A stretch of DNA of 64,000 nucleotides, taken from NCBI RefSeq assembly GCF_000745835.1, contig NZ_JQKB01000001.1, positions 62,001 through 126,000 of the forward strand, in the 5' to 3' direction. The notes under the pieces are model-generated. The model saw nothing but the letters and a program-made list of their open reading frames with translations. It had not been told where the DNA came from and ran no database searches. Origin of the DNA: Belnapia moabensis DSM 16746 (lineage in GTDB: Bacteria > Pseudomonadota > Alphaproteobacteria > Acetobacterales > Acetobacteraceae). The translations under genes were made by a program, and so were the position numbers. The stretch's first letter is position 1, and the number at the start of each line of letters is the position of its first letter. Of the stretch, positions 1 to 8,864 are shown one piece after another.

Positions 1-757
1 AGCCTTGCAGGGGCTGGCCGGCCCTCGCCTCATCGTCGCCCGCAACGATGCTGCGGTGCGCGGGCTCGAGGGCCTGCCGCAGGAAACGCGGCTGCTGCTC
101 GGCGAGCCTGGGCCGGTGCATGCCGAGGAGGGCGGGCTGCGCTTCACTGTCGATTTGCTCGGCGGGCAGAAGACTGGCTGGTTCTTCGACCAGCGCGAGC
201 ACCGGGCTCGCGTCGCCCGGCTCGCCGCCGGCGGCACGATGCTGGATGCCTTCTGCCATACCGGCGGCTTCGGCCTCAGCGCTGCCGCAGCGGGTGCGAC
301 GCGGGTGACGCTGCTCGACCGCAGCGCCCATGCGCTCGACCTCGCCATGGCGAGCGCGGCGGAGAATGGGCTGGCGGAGCGCGTCTCGGCGGAGCGCGGC
401 GAGGCGATGGAAGCGCTGGAGCGGATGGGCCAGTCCGGCACCCGCTACGACATGGTGGTCGCCGATCCGCCGGCCTTCGCCAAGAGCCGTAAGGACCAGC
501 CGGCCGCGCTGCGGGCTTATGGCAAGCTGGCCCGGCTGGCGGCGGGGCTGGTGGCGCCGGGCGGGTTCCTGTTCATCGCCAGTTGCAGCCATCATGTGGC
601 ACCGGGCGAATTTGCCGATGCTGTTATCTGGGGCATCGGCCGTGCGCGGCGGGAGGGGCGGCTGCTGTTTCAGGGCGGGGCGGGACCGGACCATCCGGTG
701 CATCCCTTGCTGCCCGAGAGCGCTTACCTGAAAGCCATGCTCTTCCAACTCACATGA
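1..757 (+). CDS. rlmI: RlmI-type 23S rRNA (cytosine-C5) methyltransferase, 5' end cut by window
   Basis: Class I SAM-dependent methyltransferase of the RlmI/RlmK family, which makes m5C in 23S rRNA. The open frame runs off the left edge, so about 140 N-terminal residues (the PUA domain in the family) are outside the window. Visible motifs: FFDQREHR just before the Rossmann fold, the SAM-binding LDAFCHTGGFG, the family DPPAF motif (in VVADPPAFAKS), and SCSHH, which carries the likely catalytic cysteine. The stop overlaps the next start as ATGA, so the DUF3293 gene is translationally coupled to it. Family assignment is firm; the exact target base is inferred from the family. Confidence 0.85.
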   Translation, partial: ALQGLAGPRLIVARNDAAVRGLEGLPQETRLLLGEPGPVHAEEGGLRFTVDLLGGQKTGWFFDQREHRARVARLAAGGTMLDAFCHTGGFGLSAAAAGATRVTLLDRSAHALDLAMASAAENGLAERVSAERGEAMEALERMGQSGTRYDMVVADPPAFAKSRKDQPAALRAYGKLARLAAGLVAPGGFLFIASCSHHVAPGEFADAVIWGIGRARREGRLLFQGGAGPDHPVHPLLPESAYLKAMLFQLT

Positions 758-1146
758 ACACCGGCCTGATCGCCGCCTATTGCCGCACCATCTACGAGGC
801 CGATGGCGCCCGCGCCCGCATTGGTCGGCGCAGCGCCGCGGTCGATGCGCTCCTGCGGCGCCTGGGCACGCGGGAGGGGGCCTTCGTCACCGCCTGGAAC
901 CCTTTCAGCCGGCGGATGCCGCGTGGCTGGAACGACCGCATGCTCGGTCGGCTGCGCGAGGCAGCGCATCGCCTGCCGCGGGCCGAGGGTGATGGCGGCG
1001 CCGGGGGCTGGGAGGAGCGGCATCTGCTGATCGGCGGCGATCCGCGCCGCGTCGCGGTGCTTGGCCGGCGCTTCCGGCAGGTGGCGATCGTCGCGGTGCG
1101 GCGCGGCCAGCCGGTGCGGCTGGTGATGCTCCAGCCTCAGAGGTAG
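754..1146 (+). CDS. DUF3293 domain-containing protein
   Basis: Small protein of 130 residues that fits DUF3293: an N-terminal AAYCRTIYEA stretch, IGRRS, then the family hallmark FVTAWNPFSR near residue 50. Function unknown. The ATG at 754 overlaps the stop of the rRNA methyltransferase gene (ATGA), which fixes the start and implies coupled translation. Its 3' end overlaps the convergent patatin gene by 10 bp. No signal peptide or membrane segment is seen. The coupling suggests, but does not prove, a role around ribosome or RNA modification. Confidence 0.75.
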   Translation: MNTGLIAAYCRTIYEADGARARIGRRSAAVDALLRRLGTREGAFVTAWNPFSRRMPRGWNDRMLGRLREAAHRLPRAEGDGGAGGWEERHLLIGGDPRRVAVLGRRFRQVAIVAVRRGQPVRLVMLQPQR

Positions 1147-2207
1147 CGCTGGATGTCGAGCGTGCTCTCCTTGCCGAGCGTGTCGAAATGCTGCGCGAGG
1201 AAACGGTCCGCTGCCTCCCGCCCGTAGCGGCGGAGGATCTGCAGGAATTCCCAGTCGCCATTAAGCTTGGTCGAGAGCTTGAACTCCCGCATCCGTTCTT
1301 CATCTTCGATGACGTGGAGGAAGATGCGGCGGTAGCGAGGCTGCTCCAGCCGTCCCGCATCCAGCAGACGCTGCACGAAGTCGATCGCCCGCATCTCAGC
1401 CATCAGGGAGGCGTTGAAGTTGATCTCGTTCAGCCGGTTCATGATGTCGGTGGCGCTGGTCGGCAGCTCGGCCCGCATGATGGCGTTGATCTGCACCAGC
1501 ACGATGTCGGGCGCGCCCCGCTCGTAGTAGAGCGGCCAGAGCGCCGGGTTGCCGACATAGCCGCCGTCCCAGAAGGCTTCGCCGTCGATCTCGACCGCGC
1601 GGAAGACATTCGGCAGGCAGGCCGAGGCCAGCACCACATCCGTGCTGATCTCGGCCCGGGTGAAGACGCGGGGCTTGCCCGTCCGCACATTGGTTGCCGA
1701 GATGAAGAGGCGCACCGCCTTCGGGTCGGTGCGCAGCCGCCGCCAATCCAAGTTGTCGTCCAGCACCTGCCGCAGCGGGTTGAACTCCATCGGGAATGGG
1801 TTGAACTGGTAGGGTGAGAAGACGCGGGTCAGCGTCTCGAAGGTCTGGTAGGCAAACGAATAGGTCAGGTCGAAGCCCCAGAGCGCCTTCTCGAAGGGGG
1901 TGTTGCGCAGCGGGCTGACGGCGAGCCGCGCCGCCACGTCGCGCCACATGCGGTCGAGGGCAGCGATCGCCCCCCGCCGCCCGCCATCCGCCAGGCCCTG
2001 GACCAGCACCGCGGCATTGATCGCCCCGGCCGAGGCGCCGGAGACGCCGTCGATCGCCAGCCTCTCGTCTTCCAGCAGCCGCTCCAGCACGCCCCAGGTA
2101 AAGGCGCCATGGGTGCCGCCGCCCTGGAGTGCGAGGTTGATCCGCTTGGGAGCCGGCGGCTTCGCCACCGCCGGCGTCGGTACTGCTCCTGGTGCCTCTC
2201 CCTCCAT
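1137..2207 (-). CDS. Patatin-like phospholipase family protein
   Basis: Patatin-fold acyl hydrolase of 356 residues with the Ser-Asp dyad architecture. Visible: the oxyanion loop GGGTHG (about residues 29-34), the nucleophile elbow GASAG with Ser59, and the DGGYVGNP motif carrying the catalytic Asp near residue 214. No signal peptide, so probably cytoplasmic or membrane-peripheral. The start codon overlaps the stop of the upstream 3-hydroxybutyrate dehydrogenase gene (TGATG), so the two are coupled. Next to a hydroxybutyrate dehydrogenase, a role in lipid or polyhydroxyalkanoate turnover is plausible; this is inference from context. Confidence 0.88.
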   Translation of the reverse strand: MEGEAPGAVPTPAVAKPPAPKRINLALQGGGTHGAFTWGVLERLLEDERLAIDGVSGASAGAINAAVLVQGLADGGRRGAIAALDRMWRDVAARLAVSPLRNTPFEKALWGFDLTYSFAYQTFETLTRVFSPYQFNPFPMEFNPLRQVLDDNLDWRRLRTDPKAVRLFISATNVRTGKPRVFTRAEISTDVVLASACLPNVFRAVEIDGEAFWDGGYVGNPALWPLYYERGAPDIVLVQINAIMRAELPTSATDIMNRLNEINFNASLMAEMRAIDFVQRLLDAGRLEQPRYRRIFLHVIEDEERMREFKLSTKLNGDWEFLQILRRYGREAADRFLAQHFDTLGKESTLDIQRYL

Positions 2208-3001
2208 CAGGCCGCCAGCCAGCCCCCGTCGATGGACAGCGCCGCGCCGTTCACCCCGCCGCTGCCGGGGCCGACCAGGTAGAGCGCCATCTGCGCCACC
2301 TCATCCACCTCGATCCAGCGCTTGGAGGGTTGCTTGTCGAGCAGGTAGTCCTCGAGTGCCTGCTGCTCCGAGACGCCATGCTCCTTGGCGAGCGGGCCGA
2401 CCTGCGCTTCCGCCAGTGGCGTGCGGACGAAGCCGGGGCAAATGGCGTTGCAGGTGATTGGCAGCTTCGCCACTTCCAGCGCCACGGTTTTGGTCATGCC
2501 GACGACCGCATGCTTGGCCGAGACGTAGGCGACCTTGTGCGGCGAGGCGACGAGGCCGTGCGCCGAGGCGACATTGACGATCCGTCCCCAGTTGCGCGCC
2601 TTCATTCCCGGCAGTGCCGCCTTAATGGCATGGAAGTTCGAGGCGAAGTTGATGGCGATGATGGCGTCGAACTTGTCGTCCGGGAATTCGTCGACCGGGG
2701 CGACGAACTGGATGCCGGCATTGTTGACGAGGATGTCGATCTTGCCGAGCGCCGCCTCGGCCTCATGGACCATCTGCCGCACCGCCTCGGGCTTGGAAAG
2801 GTCGGCCGCCGAATAGGGGGCGTCGCCGCCGCCCTGGAGGGCACCGATCTCGGCCCGGGCCTTTGCGATCTCCTCCGGCTTGCCGAAGCCGTTCAACATT
2901 ACCCTCGCTCCGGCCTCAGCGTAGATCTTGGCTATGCCGAGGCCGATGCCGCTGGTGCTGCCGGTGACAAGCGCTGTGCGTCCCGCGAGAACCTGATTCA
3001 T
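2207..3001 (-). CDS. bdhA: 3-hydroxybutyrate dehydrogenase (SDR family)
   Basis: NAD-dependent short-chain dehydrogenase of 264 residues that interconverts 3-hydroxybutyrate and acetoacetate in ketone-body and polyhydroxybutyrate metabolism. Motifs: cofactor loop TGSTSGIG (residues 13-20), NNAG (93-96), catalytic Ser146, Tyr159 and Lys163 (YVSAK), and the PGFVRTPL segment. The FGKPEEI and LDKQPSKRWIEVDEVA stretches are typical of bacterial BdhA and not of generic SDRs. It lies 38 bp downstream of the disulfide oxidoreductase gene and is coupled to the patatin gene through TGATG. Confidence 0.9.
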   Translation of the reverse strand: MNQVLAGRTALVTGSTSGIGLGIAKIYAEAGARVMLNGFGKPEEIAKARAEIGALQGGGDAPYSAADLSKPEAVRQMVHEAEAALGKIDILVNNAGIQFVAPVDEFPDDKFDAIIAINFASNFHAIKAALPGMKARNWGRIVNVASAHGLVASPHKVAYVSAKHAVVGMTKTVALEVAKLPITCNAICPGFVRTPLAEAQVGPLAKEHGVSEQQALEDYLLDKQPSKRWIEVDEVAQMALYLVGPGSGGVNGAALSIDGGWLAA

Positions 3002-3039
3002 ACGTCTGAACTCCTTTAACCCCGGTTGCGGCAGAATGC

Positions 3040-4494
3040 CTAAGGCAGATGTTTCAGCAAGCTGACGAGACGTTTCGTGAAGGGTGAGAGAAGCTTCGGC
3101 GCGTAATAATCCCCGGCGGCGCGCTTCGCCGCCTCGGCCAGAGTGGGGTAGGGGAGGACCATGCCGGCCAGCGCGGAGAGCGGTAGCTTGCGGCCGATCA
3201 TCAGCCCGAACATCCCGGCCATCTCGCCGGCATGCGGCGCCAGCACCCCGGCACCGAGCAGCCGCCCGCCCTTGCCGACCACCAGCTTGACGAGGCCATC
3301 GGTCAGCCCCTCGGCGGCCGCGCGATCATTCTCGGCGACTGTCCAGCGCAGGATGGAAAGCCCGGCATGGCCGGCCTCGCGGGCCTCCGCCTCGGTCAGG
3401 CCGATCTGGGCCAGCTCCGGGTCGGCATAGGTGACGCGGGGCAGGGCGGCGTAGCTCACTTTGGTGAAGGGCAGGCGTAACAGCATGGAGCGGACCAGGA
3501 TGCCGGCATGCTGGCTCGCCACATGGGTGAAGGCACGCGGGCCGATCCCCTGCGGGTCGGCGATGTCGCCCACCGCCCAGACCCGCTTGTTGGAAACGGA
3601 GCGCAGGTCCGGCCCGGTCACGATCCCGCGCGGCCCGGCTTCGACGCCTGCCGTCACCAGGTCGAGCCCGGCGAGCCGCGGCGTCCGGCCGACGGCGAGC
3701 AGCAGATGCGTCCCCGCGATGCGGCTGCCATCCTCCAGCACGGCGACGACGCCGGCTTGGGCGGCGAGGCTGTCCGGCTCCAGCTGCTCGACCCGGGCGA
3801 CCTTCGCCCCCTCGCGAAACTCGACGCCGTCGCGCAGCAATGCGGCCTTGAGGCCCTCGGCCAGCTCCGGGTCCTCGCGTCCGGCAATGCGCGGCCCCGC
3901 CTCAATGACGGTGACGAGGCAGCCGAGCCGGGCGTGGGCCTGCGCCATCTCAAGGCCGATCGGCCCGCCGCCCAGGATGATGAGGTGCCCCGGCGGCTCC
4001 TCCAGGTCGAACAGCGTCTCGTTGGTCAGCCATGGCACGCCATCGAGTCCCGGCAGGTCCGGCACCACTGCACTGCTGCCGGCGGCGATGACGGCGCGGC
4101 GGAAGGTCAGGCGCCGCCCGCCGGCCTCGATCTCGTCGGGGGCGATGAAATGCGCCGAGGCCTCGATCACCTCGACGCCCATGCCACGGAAACGGGCGGC
4201 GCTGTCATTCGGCGCGATGCGGGCGATGGCGCCATGGACATGGGCGCGCACCCCGGCCCAATCGATCTCGGGCGGCGGCAGGCGGATGCCGAAGCGCGCC
4301 GCCTGCCGCGCCGAGGCGGCGGCATGGGCCGCGGCCAGCAGCGCCTTGGAGGGCACGCAGCCATAATTGAGGCAATCGCCGCCCATCCGCCCGCGCTCGA
4401 CCAGCGCGACCCTGAGGCCGAGCCCAGCCGAGATGGACGCAACCGACAGCCCGGCCGCGCCGGCGCCGATGACCACCACGTCGAAATCCGGCAT
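3040..4494 (-). CDS. Dihydrolipoyl dehydrogenase-like / mercuric-reductase-like FAD oxidoreductase
   Basis: Class I pyridine nucleotide-disulfide oxidoreductase, 484 residues. It has the FAD-binding GAGAAG (10-15), the redox disulfide CLNYGC (Cys41, Cys46), the NAD(P)-binding GGGPIG, and a C-terminal dimerisation domain. True lipoamide dehydrogenases carry a catalytic His in HPT near the C-terminus; here the matching site reads LPYPTLAEA, with Tyr replacing His, as in the mercuric-reductase-like branch. No metal-binding N-terminal domain or C-terminal CC pair is present, so mercury reduction is not supported. It is not linked to E2/E3 complex genes. Substrate unknown. Confidence 0.8.
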   Translation of the reverse strand: MPDFDVVVIGAGAAGLSVASISAGLGLRVALVERGRMGGDCLNYGCVPSKALLAAAHAAASARQAARFGIRLPPPEIDWAGVRAHVHGAIARIAPNDSAARFRGMGVEVIEASAHFIAPDEIEAGGRRLTFRRAVIAAGSSAVVPDLPGLDGVPWLTNETLFDLEEPPGHLIILGGGPIGLEMAQAHARLGCLVTVIEAGPRIAGREDPELAEGLKAALLRDGVEFREGAKVARVEQLEPDSLAAQAGVVAVLEDGSRIAGTHLLLAVGRTPRLAGLDLVTAGVEAGPRGIVTGPDLRSVSNKRVWAVGDIADPQGIGPRAFTHVASQHAGILVRSMLLRLPFTKVSYAALPRVTYADPELAQIGLTEAEAREAGHAGLSILRWTVAENDRAAAEGLTDGLVKLVVGKGGRLLGAGVLAPHAGEMAGMFGLMIGRKLPLSALAGMVLPYPTLAEAAKRAAGDYYAPKLLSPFTKRLVSLLKHLP

Positions 4495-4580
4495 GCGTAT
4501 CCCCGTGCCCAGCAGAGTAATAAGGTGTCGGCGCGGGGGTTACGCCAGCCGGCGGCGCAGCGCCAGAGCATCGCCCGCGA

Positions 4581-4610
4581 TTGACGGCGCCCCCGTCCCC
4601 TCCCTATATC
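4581..4610 (+). promoter_or_regulatory. Sigma70-type promoter for rpmH operon
   Basis: TTGACG at 4581-4586 and TATATC at 4605-4610, separated by 18 bp. Transcription would begin near 4617, about 75 bp before rpmH. This fits the housekeeping rpmH-rnpA-yidD-yidC operon. Confidence 0.65.
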
Positions 4611-4690
4611 TGCCCGCCTTCGCCGGGACCCAGCCTTAGGGTCGCCGGCCGTTCGCGCAATGGCGGACACAGATTGTTCGGAGATCGACC

Positions 4691-4825
4691 GTGAAGCGTA
4701 CCTACCAGCCCTCCAAGCTCGTCCGGAAGCGCCGGCATGGTTTCCGCGCCCGCATGGCGACGGTCGGTGGCCGCAAAGTGTTGGCCAACCGCCGCTCCAA
4801 GGGCCGCGCTAAGCTCAGCGCCTGA
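4691..4825 (+). CDS. rpmH: 50S ribosomal protein L34
   Basis: A 44-residue, highly basic protein beginning MKRTYQPSK (GTG start at 4691) and containing [11 protein letters not shown] and [12 protein letters not shown], the standard L34 sequence. It is a structural protein of the large ribosomal subunit. It leads the conserved rpmH-rnpA-yidD-yidC cluster, is preceded by a good promoter, and is 22 bp upstream of rnpA. Confidence 0.97.
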   Translation: MKRTYQPSKLVRKRRHGFRARMATVGGRKVLANRRSKGRAKLSA

Positions 4826-4847
4826 CGGGCTGCGGGGGGAATTCCGC

Positions 4848-5192
4848 ATGCCGGGCCGCCTTCCCCGGCTGACCAGGCGCCGCGAATTCCTCCGGGTCGC
4901 CAGCCGGGGCCGGAAGGCCGCGCGCCCTTCCCTGGTGCTGCAGGCTTTGCCGCAGCCGGAGGACGCGCTGCGTGTCGGCTTCACCGCCACCAAGAAGATC
5001 GGCAATGCCGTCATCCGCAACCGCGCCAAGCGACGGTTGCGGGAGGCGGCACGATTGACCCTGGCCGAGGCTCCCCCGCAGGGCTGGGACCTGGTGCTTA
5101 TCGCCCGCGACGGCACCGGCACGCGCCCATGGGACAAGCTGCTGGCTGATCTGCGCGGTGCCCTTCGGCAAGCCGGCGTGACGCCCGAATGA
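4848..5192 (+). CDS. rnpA: Ribonuclease P protein component
   Basis: Protein subunit of RNase P (114 residues), which with the catalytic RNA matures tRNA 5' ends. It begins MPGRLPRLTRRREF, has the substrate-facing F-x-R region, and shows the family RNR signature in IGNAVIRNRAKRRLREA. The ATG at 4848 is chosen because it follows GGGGGA and starts at the conserved N-terminus; a longer in-frame opening from 4737 only overlaps rpmH. The stop overlaps the yidD start (ATGA). Confidence 0.95.
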   Translation: MPGRLPRLTRRREFLRVASRGRKAARPSLVLQALPQPEDALRVGFTATKKIGNAVIRNRAKRRLREAARLTLAEAPPQGWDLVLIARDGTGTRPWDKLLADLRGALRQAGVTPE

Positions 5193-5428
5193 GCGCCGCC
5201 GGCACTGCATTGAGGGGCGCTGTCCTCGCCTATCAATGGACGCTGCGGCCAATGCTCGGCTGCAACTGCCGCTTTAACCCCTCCTGCAGCGACTATGCGC
5301 TGGAGGCGCTAGGCACCCATGGCGCGTTGCGCGGTGCCTGGCTGGCCACGGGCCGCATCCTCCGCTGCAACCCCTGGCATCCGGGCGGCTACGACCCGGT
5401 GCCGCCCCAGACCCTGCCGAAAGGCTGA
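5189..5428 (+). CDS. yidD: Membrane protein insertion efficiency factor YidD
   Basis: A 79-residue member of the YidD family, which assists YidC-dependent membrane protein insertion. The conserved block CRFNPSCSDYALEAL and the ILRCNPWHPGGYDPVP tail are intact, with the usual cysteines. It overlaps rnpA by 4 bp and precedes yidC by 9 bp, the standard arrangement. Confidence 0.95.
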   Translation: MSAAGTALRGAVLAYQWTLRPMLGCNCRFNPSCSDYALEALGTHGALRGAWLATGRILRCNPWHPGGYDPVPPQTLPKG

Positions 5429-5437
5429 AGCTTTTCC

Positions 5438-7225
5438 ATGGACCAGAAGCGCCTCTTCGTGGCGATCGCCATCTCGATCGGCATCCTGCTGGCATTCGAT
5501 GCCCTGAACCGCCCGGCGCGGGAGGCGCAGCGGGTCCAGCAGCAGCAGGCGGCCGAGGCGCAGCAGCCGGCCCCGGCGCCCGGCCCCGCCGGGCCGCTTC
5601 GTGCCCCGACCGATGCCTCGCCCGCTGCCGGCGTGCCGACCACGCCCGCCGCGCGCTTGCCGGTTGAAGGGCCGCGCGTGCAGGGTACGCTCTCGCTCCG
5701 CGGCGCTCGGCTGGATGACCTAGTGTTGCGCGGATACCGCGAGACGGTCGACCAGAACTCGCCGCTCGTCCGGCTGCTGGCGCCGCGTGAGGGTGGCGCG
5801 CCCTACTACGCGCAATGGGGCTGGACAGCCGCCGATGGTCGCACCCGCGTGCCGGTCAACGACACGGACTGGACCGCGGAAGGCAACTCGCTGACGCCCG
5901 GCTCGCCTGTGACGCTGCGCTGGGACAACGGGCAGGGCCAAGTCTTCGAAATCGGGCTCTCGCTCGACGAGAACTACATGCTCACCGCCGAGCAGCGCGT
6001 GCGCAACAACGGCGCCGAGCCGGTGCAGATGCTGCCCTGGTCGCGCATCCGCCGCGAGAGCACGCCGCCAACCCAGGGCTTCTACATCCTGCATGAGGGT
6101 TTCGTCGGCGTGCTCGACGGCCGCCTGCGGGAAGAAACCTACAGCGACGCCAAGAGCGAGGCGGCCAAGCGCAACGGTGCCTCCCTCGAACAGGAGACCG
6201 GCGCCGGCTGGGCCGGCATCACCGACAAGTACTGGCTGACGGCACTCTCGCCGGTCGACCCGGCGCAGCGCCACCGCGCCGCCTATCGTCACACGACGGA
6301 GGCCGGCCCACGCGGACCGGAGGATCGCTGGCAGGTCGATTTCGCCCCCGCCGCGCCGCAGAGCGTCGCCGCTGGCGCCACCGCCACCAACGGGATCCGC
6401 CTCTTCGCCGGCGCCAAGGAAGTGCGGTTGCTCGACAGCTATGGCGAGCGGCTCGGCATCCCGGATTTCGACAAGGCAGTGGATTTCGGCTGGTTCTACT
6501 TCCTGACCAAGCCGTTCTTCTACGCGCTGGATTGGCTCTTCACCATCTTCGGGAATTTCGGCGTCGCCATCCTGGTTTTCACCCTGGCGCTGAAGGCGGC
6601 CTTCTTCCCGCTGGCCAACAAAGCCTACAAGTCGATGAGCCGGATGAAGATCCTCGGCCCGAAGATGCAGGAGATCCGCGAGCGGCATAAGGAAGACCCG
6701 GCCAAGGCCCAGGCCGAGATGATGGCGCTTTACCGGACGGAGAAGATCAACCCGGCCTCCGGCTGCCTGCCCATCCTGATCCAGATCCCGGTCTTCTTCG
6801 CCCTCTACAAGGTGCTCTTCGTCACCATCGAGATGCGGCATGCGCCATTCTTCGGCTGGATCAAGGACCTCTCGGCACCCGACCCGACCAACCTGTTCAA
6901 CCTGTTCGGGCTCATTCCTTACGACCCGATGCAGCTGACGCACTACCTGCACATGCCGGCCTGGGCGCTGATCATGGGCGCCACCATGTACTTCCAGCAG
7001 AAGCTGAACCCGCAGCCGCCGGATCCGATTCAGGCTAAGATCTTCCAGTGGATGCCGGTGATCTTCACCTTCATGCTGGCGAGTTTCCCGGCTGGCTTGG
7101 TCATCTACTGGTCCTGGAACAACCTGCTTTCCATTCTGCAGCAGCGCTACATCATGGCGCTGGAGGCGAAGCGAACGGGCGGCAAGCCGGGCCTTGCGGT
7201 GCCGGCCGTGGCGAAGAAGGGCTGA
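5438..7225 (+). CDS. yidC: Membrane protein insertase YidC
   Basis: Inner-membrane insertase/chaperone of 595 residues, normal size for Gram-negative YidC. Residues 1-22 form the N-terminal membrane anchor, followed by a Gln/Pro/Ala-rich linker and the large periplasmic domain (about 80-350). The 60-kDa inner membrane protein core follows, with FGNFGVAILVFTLALKAAFFPL, the cytoplasmic SRMKILGPKMQEIRERH loop and SGCLPILIQIPVFFALYK. The last segment ends in a short basic tail. Its stop overlaps the next start (TGATG), coupling engB. Confidence 0.96.
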   Translation: MDQKRLFVAIAISIGILLAFDALNRPAREAQRVQQQQAAEAQQPAPAPGPAGPLRAPTDASPAAGVPTTPAARLPVEGPRVQGTLSLRGARLDDLVLRGYRETVDQNSPLVRLLAPREGGAPYYAQWGWTAADGRTRVPVNDTDWTAEGNSLTPGSPVTLRWDNGQGQVFEIGLSLDENYMLTAEQRVRNNGAEPVQMLPWSRIRRESTPPTQGFYILHEGFVGVLDGRLREETYSDAKSEAAKRNGASLEQETGAGWAGITDKYWLTALSPVDPAQRHRAAYRHTTEAGPRGPEDRWQVDFAPAAPQSVAAGATATNGIRLFAGAKEVRLLDSYGERLGIPDFDKAVDFGWFYFLTKPFFYALDWLFTIFGNFGVAILVFTLALKAAFFPLANKAYKSMSRMKILGPKMQEIRERHKEDPAKAQAEMMALYRTEKINPASGCLPILIQIPVFFALYKVLFVTIEMRHAPFFGWIKDLSAPDPTNLFNLFGLIPYDPMQLTHYLHMPAWALIMGATMYFQQKLNPQPPDPIQAKIFQWMPVIFTFMLASFPAGLVIYWSWNNLLSILQQRYIMALEAKRTGGKPGLAVPAVAKKG

Positions 7226-7926
7226 TGGTCGAGCACAGGCTGCCCGCTAATGCCGCCATCCTGGCTGGCGGACTGAGCGAGGCGCAGACCGAGGCGGAGC
7301 GGGCCACGCTGATCGAGGCCGGGCGGGTGCTTTTCGCCAAGCCCTGCACCTTCTTCTACGCCTCGCAGAAGATCGACCAACTCCCCCCCGCCGCGGGGGC
7401 GGAGATTGCCTTCTGCGGAAGGTCCAATGTCGGAAAGTCCTCTCTGGTGAATGCGCTGACCGGCCAGAATGCCCTGGCTCGCGTCTCGCACACGCCGGGG
7501 CGGACCAAGCAGCTGAATTTCTTCAATCTCGGTGACCAGTTGACCCTCGTCGACATGCCCGGCTATGGATATGCTCAAGCGGCCAAAAGCGTGAAGGCTG
7601 ATTGGCAAGGGCTGATGTTCGACTTCCTCAGAGGTCGGCCGACGCTGCGTCGCGTCCTGCTCCTGCTCGATGCCCGGATCGAGACCAAGGCCGGCGACCG
7701 GGCGGCGATGAGCCTGCTGACCGAGGCCGCCGTGCCCTTCCAGATCATCCTCACCAAGGCCGACGATGCCAAGCCCTGGTGGCTGAAGCAGCGCATCGCC
7801 GAGGCCGAAGCCCTGGCCCGTGCCGAGACGGCCGGCCACCCGCTGGTGCTCGTCACCAGCAGCCGGACAGGGCAGGGAATTCCTGAATTGCGCGCCGAAA
7901 TGGCCTCGCTCGCCCGCACGGCTTGA
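7225..7926 (+). CDS. engB: Ribosome biogenesis GTP-binding protein EngB/YihA/YsxC
   Basis: Essential small GTPase of 233 residues acting in 50S assembly. G1 is [10 protein letters not shown], the switch I region contains [14 protein letters not shown]3 is DMPGYG, and G4 is TKAD. The N-terminal 60 residues extend before the G domain, as usual in alphaproteobacteria. The ATG at 7225 overlaps the yidC stop and is preferred over a longer in-frame extension inside yidC. argB begins 53 bp downstream. Confidence 0.94.
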   Translation: MVEHRLPANAAILAGGLSEAQTEAERATLIEAGRVLFAKPCTFFYASQKIDQLPPAAGAEIAFCGRSNVGKSSLVNALTGQNALARVSHTPGRTKQLNFFNLGDQLTLVDMPGYGYAQAAKSVKADWQGLMFDFLRGRPTLRRVLLLLDARIETKAGDRAAMSLLTEAAVPFQIILTKADDAKPWWLKQRIAEAEALARAETAGHPLVLVTSSRTGQGIPELRAEMASLARTA

Positions 7927-7979
7927 CCGGTTGCGGCCTGCCGCCTACAGCCCGCGCGCCAGTTCCGGAGCCCCGGCCG

Positions 7980-8864
7980 ATGACCGATGACGCCTTCGAC
8001 CCGATGAAGACCCTGGCCGGGGCCCTGCCCTTCCTCAAGCGCTACGACGACCAGATCATCGTCGTGAAATATGGCGGTCACGCCATGGGCGAGGAGGAAA
8101 CGGCACTCCGCTTCGGCCGTGACATCGCCTTATTGGAGCAGGTGGGTGTCAACCCGGTCGTGGTGCATGGCGGCGGGCCGCAGATCAACGCCATGCTGAA
8201 GCGGCTTAACGTGCAGTCGACCTTCGTCCAGGGCCTTCGGGTAACCGATGAGGCGATGCTGGACGTGGTCGAGATGGTTCTCGCCGGTCCGGTCAATAAG
8301 CAGGTGGCGGAGGCAATCACCCGCGCCGGAGCACTTGCGGTCGGCATTTCCGGCAAGGATGGTGGGCTGGTCACCGCGCGGAAACTGCTGCGGACGGTGA
8401 AGGACCCCGGCTCCCATATCGAGCAGGTGCTCGATCTCGGCTTCGTCGGCGAGCCCGCCTCGGTGGATACGCGGGTGTTGCGCCTGCTGATCGGCGCCGA
8501 TATCGTCCCTGTCGTCGCCCCGGTCGGCGTCGGCGAGGACGGGCAGACCTACAACATCAACGCGGATACCGTAGCGGGCGCCATCGCCGGGGCGCTTGGC
8601 GCCGAACGCCTGCTGATGCTGACCGATGTGCGAGGCGTCCTCGGCCCGGATGGCCAGCTGATACCCGAGATGACAGTGTCCGAGGTGCAGGCCGGCATCA
8701 CCGCCGGCTGGATCTCGGGCGGCATGATCCCGAAGGTCGAGACCTGCATCTATGCCATCGAGCGCGGGGTGAAGGGCGCCGTCATCCTCGATGGCCGGGT
8801 GCCGCATGCGGTGCTGCGCGAGCTCTTCACCGATGGCGGGGCAGGGACGCTCATAAAGCCCTGA
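7980..8864 (+). CDS. argB: Acetylglutamate kinase
   Basis: Phosphorylates N-acetyl-L-glutamate in the second step of arginine synthesis. The 294-residue product shows the amino acid kinase fold: VVKYGGHAM near the N-terminus, [14 protein letters not shown], the [10 protein letters not shown] block, and [10 protein letters not shown] near the end. The ATG at 7980 gives the usual length ([18 protein letters not shown]); an in-frame TTG at 7923 would add 19 uncharacteristic residues. Its 3' end overlaps the convergent DUF2336 gene by 14 bp. Confidence 0.95.
   Translation: MTDDAFDPMKTLAGALPFLKRYDDQIIVVKYGGHAMGEEETALRFGRDIALLEQVGVNPVVVHGGGPQINAMLKRLNVQSTFVQGLRVTDEAMLDVVEMVLAGPVNKQVAEAITRAGALAVGISGKDGGLVTARKLLRTVKDPGSHIEQVLDLGFVGEPASVDTRVLRLLIGADIVPVVAPVGVGEDGQTYNINADTVAGAIAGALGAERLLMLTDVRGVLGPDGQLIPEMTVSEVQAGITAGWISGGMIPKVETCIYAIERGVKGAVILDGRVPHAVLRELFTDGGAGTLIKP

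Noticed and set aside
5720-6952. 410-codon open frame antisense to yidC
   Set aside because: Shadow frame of a certain gene; no start signal or recognisable motif.
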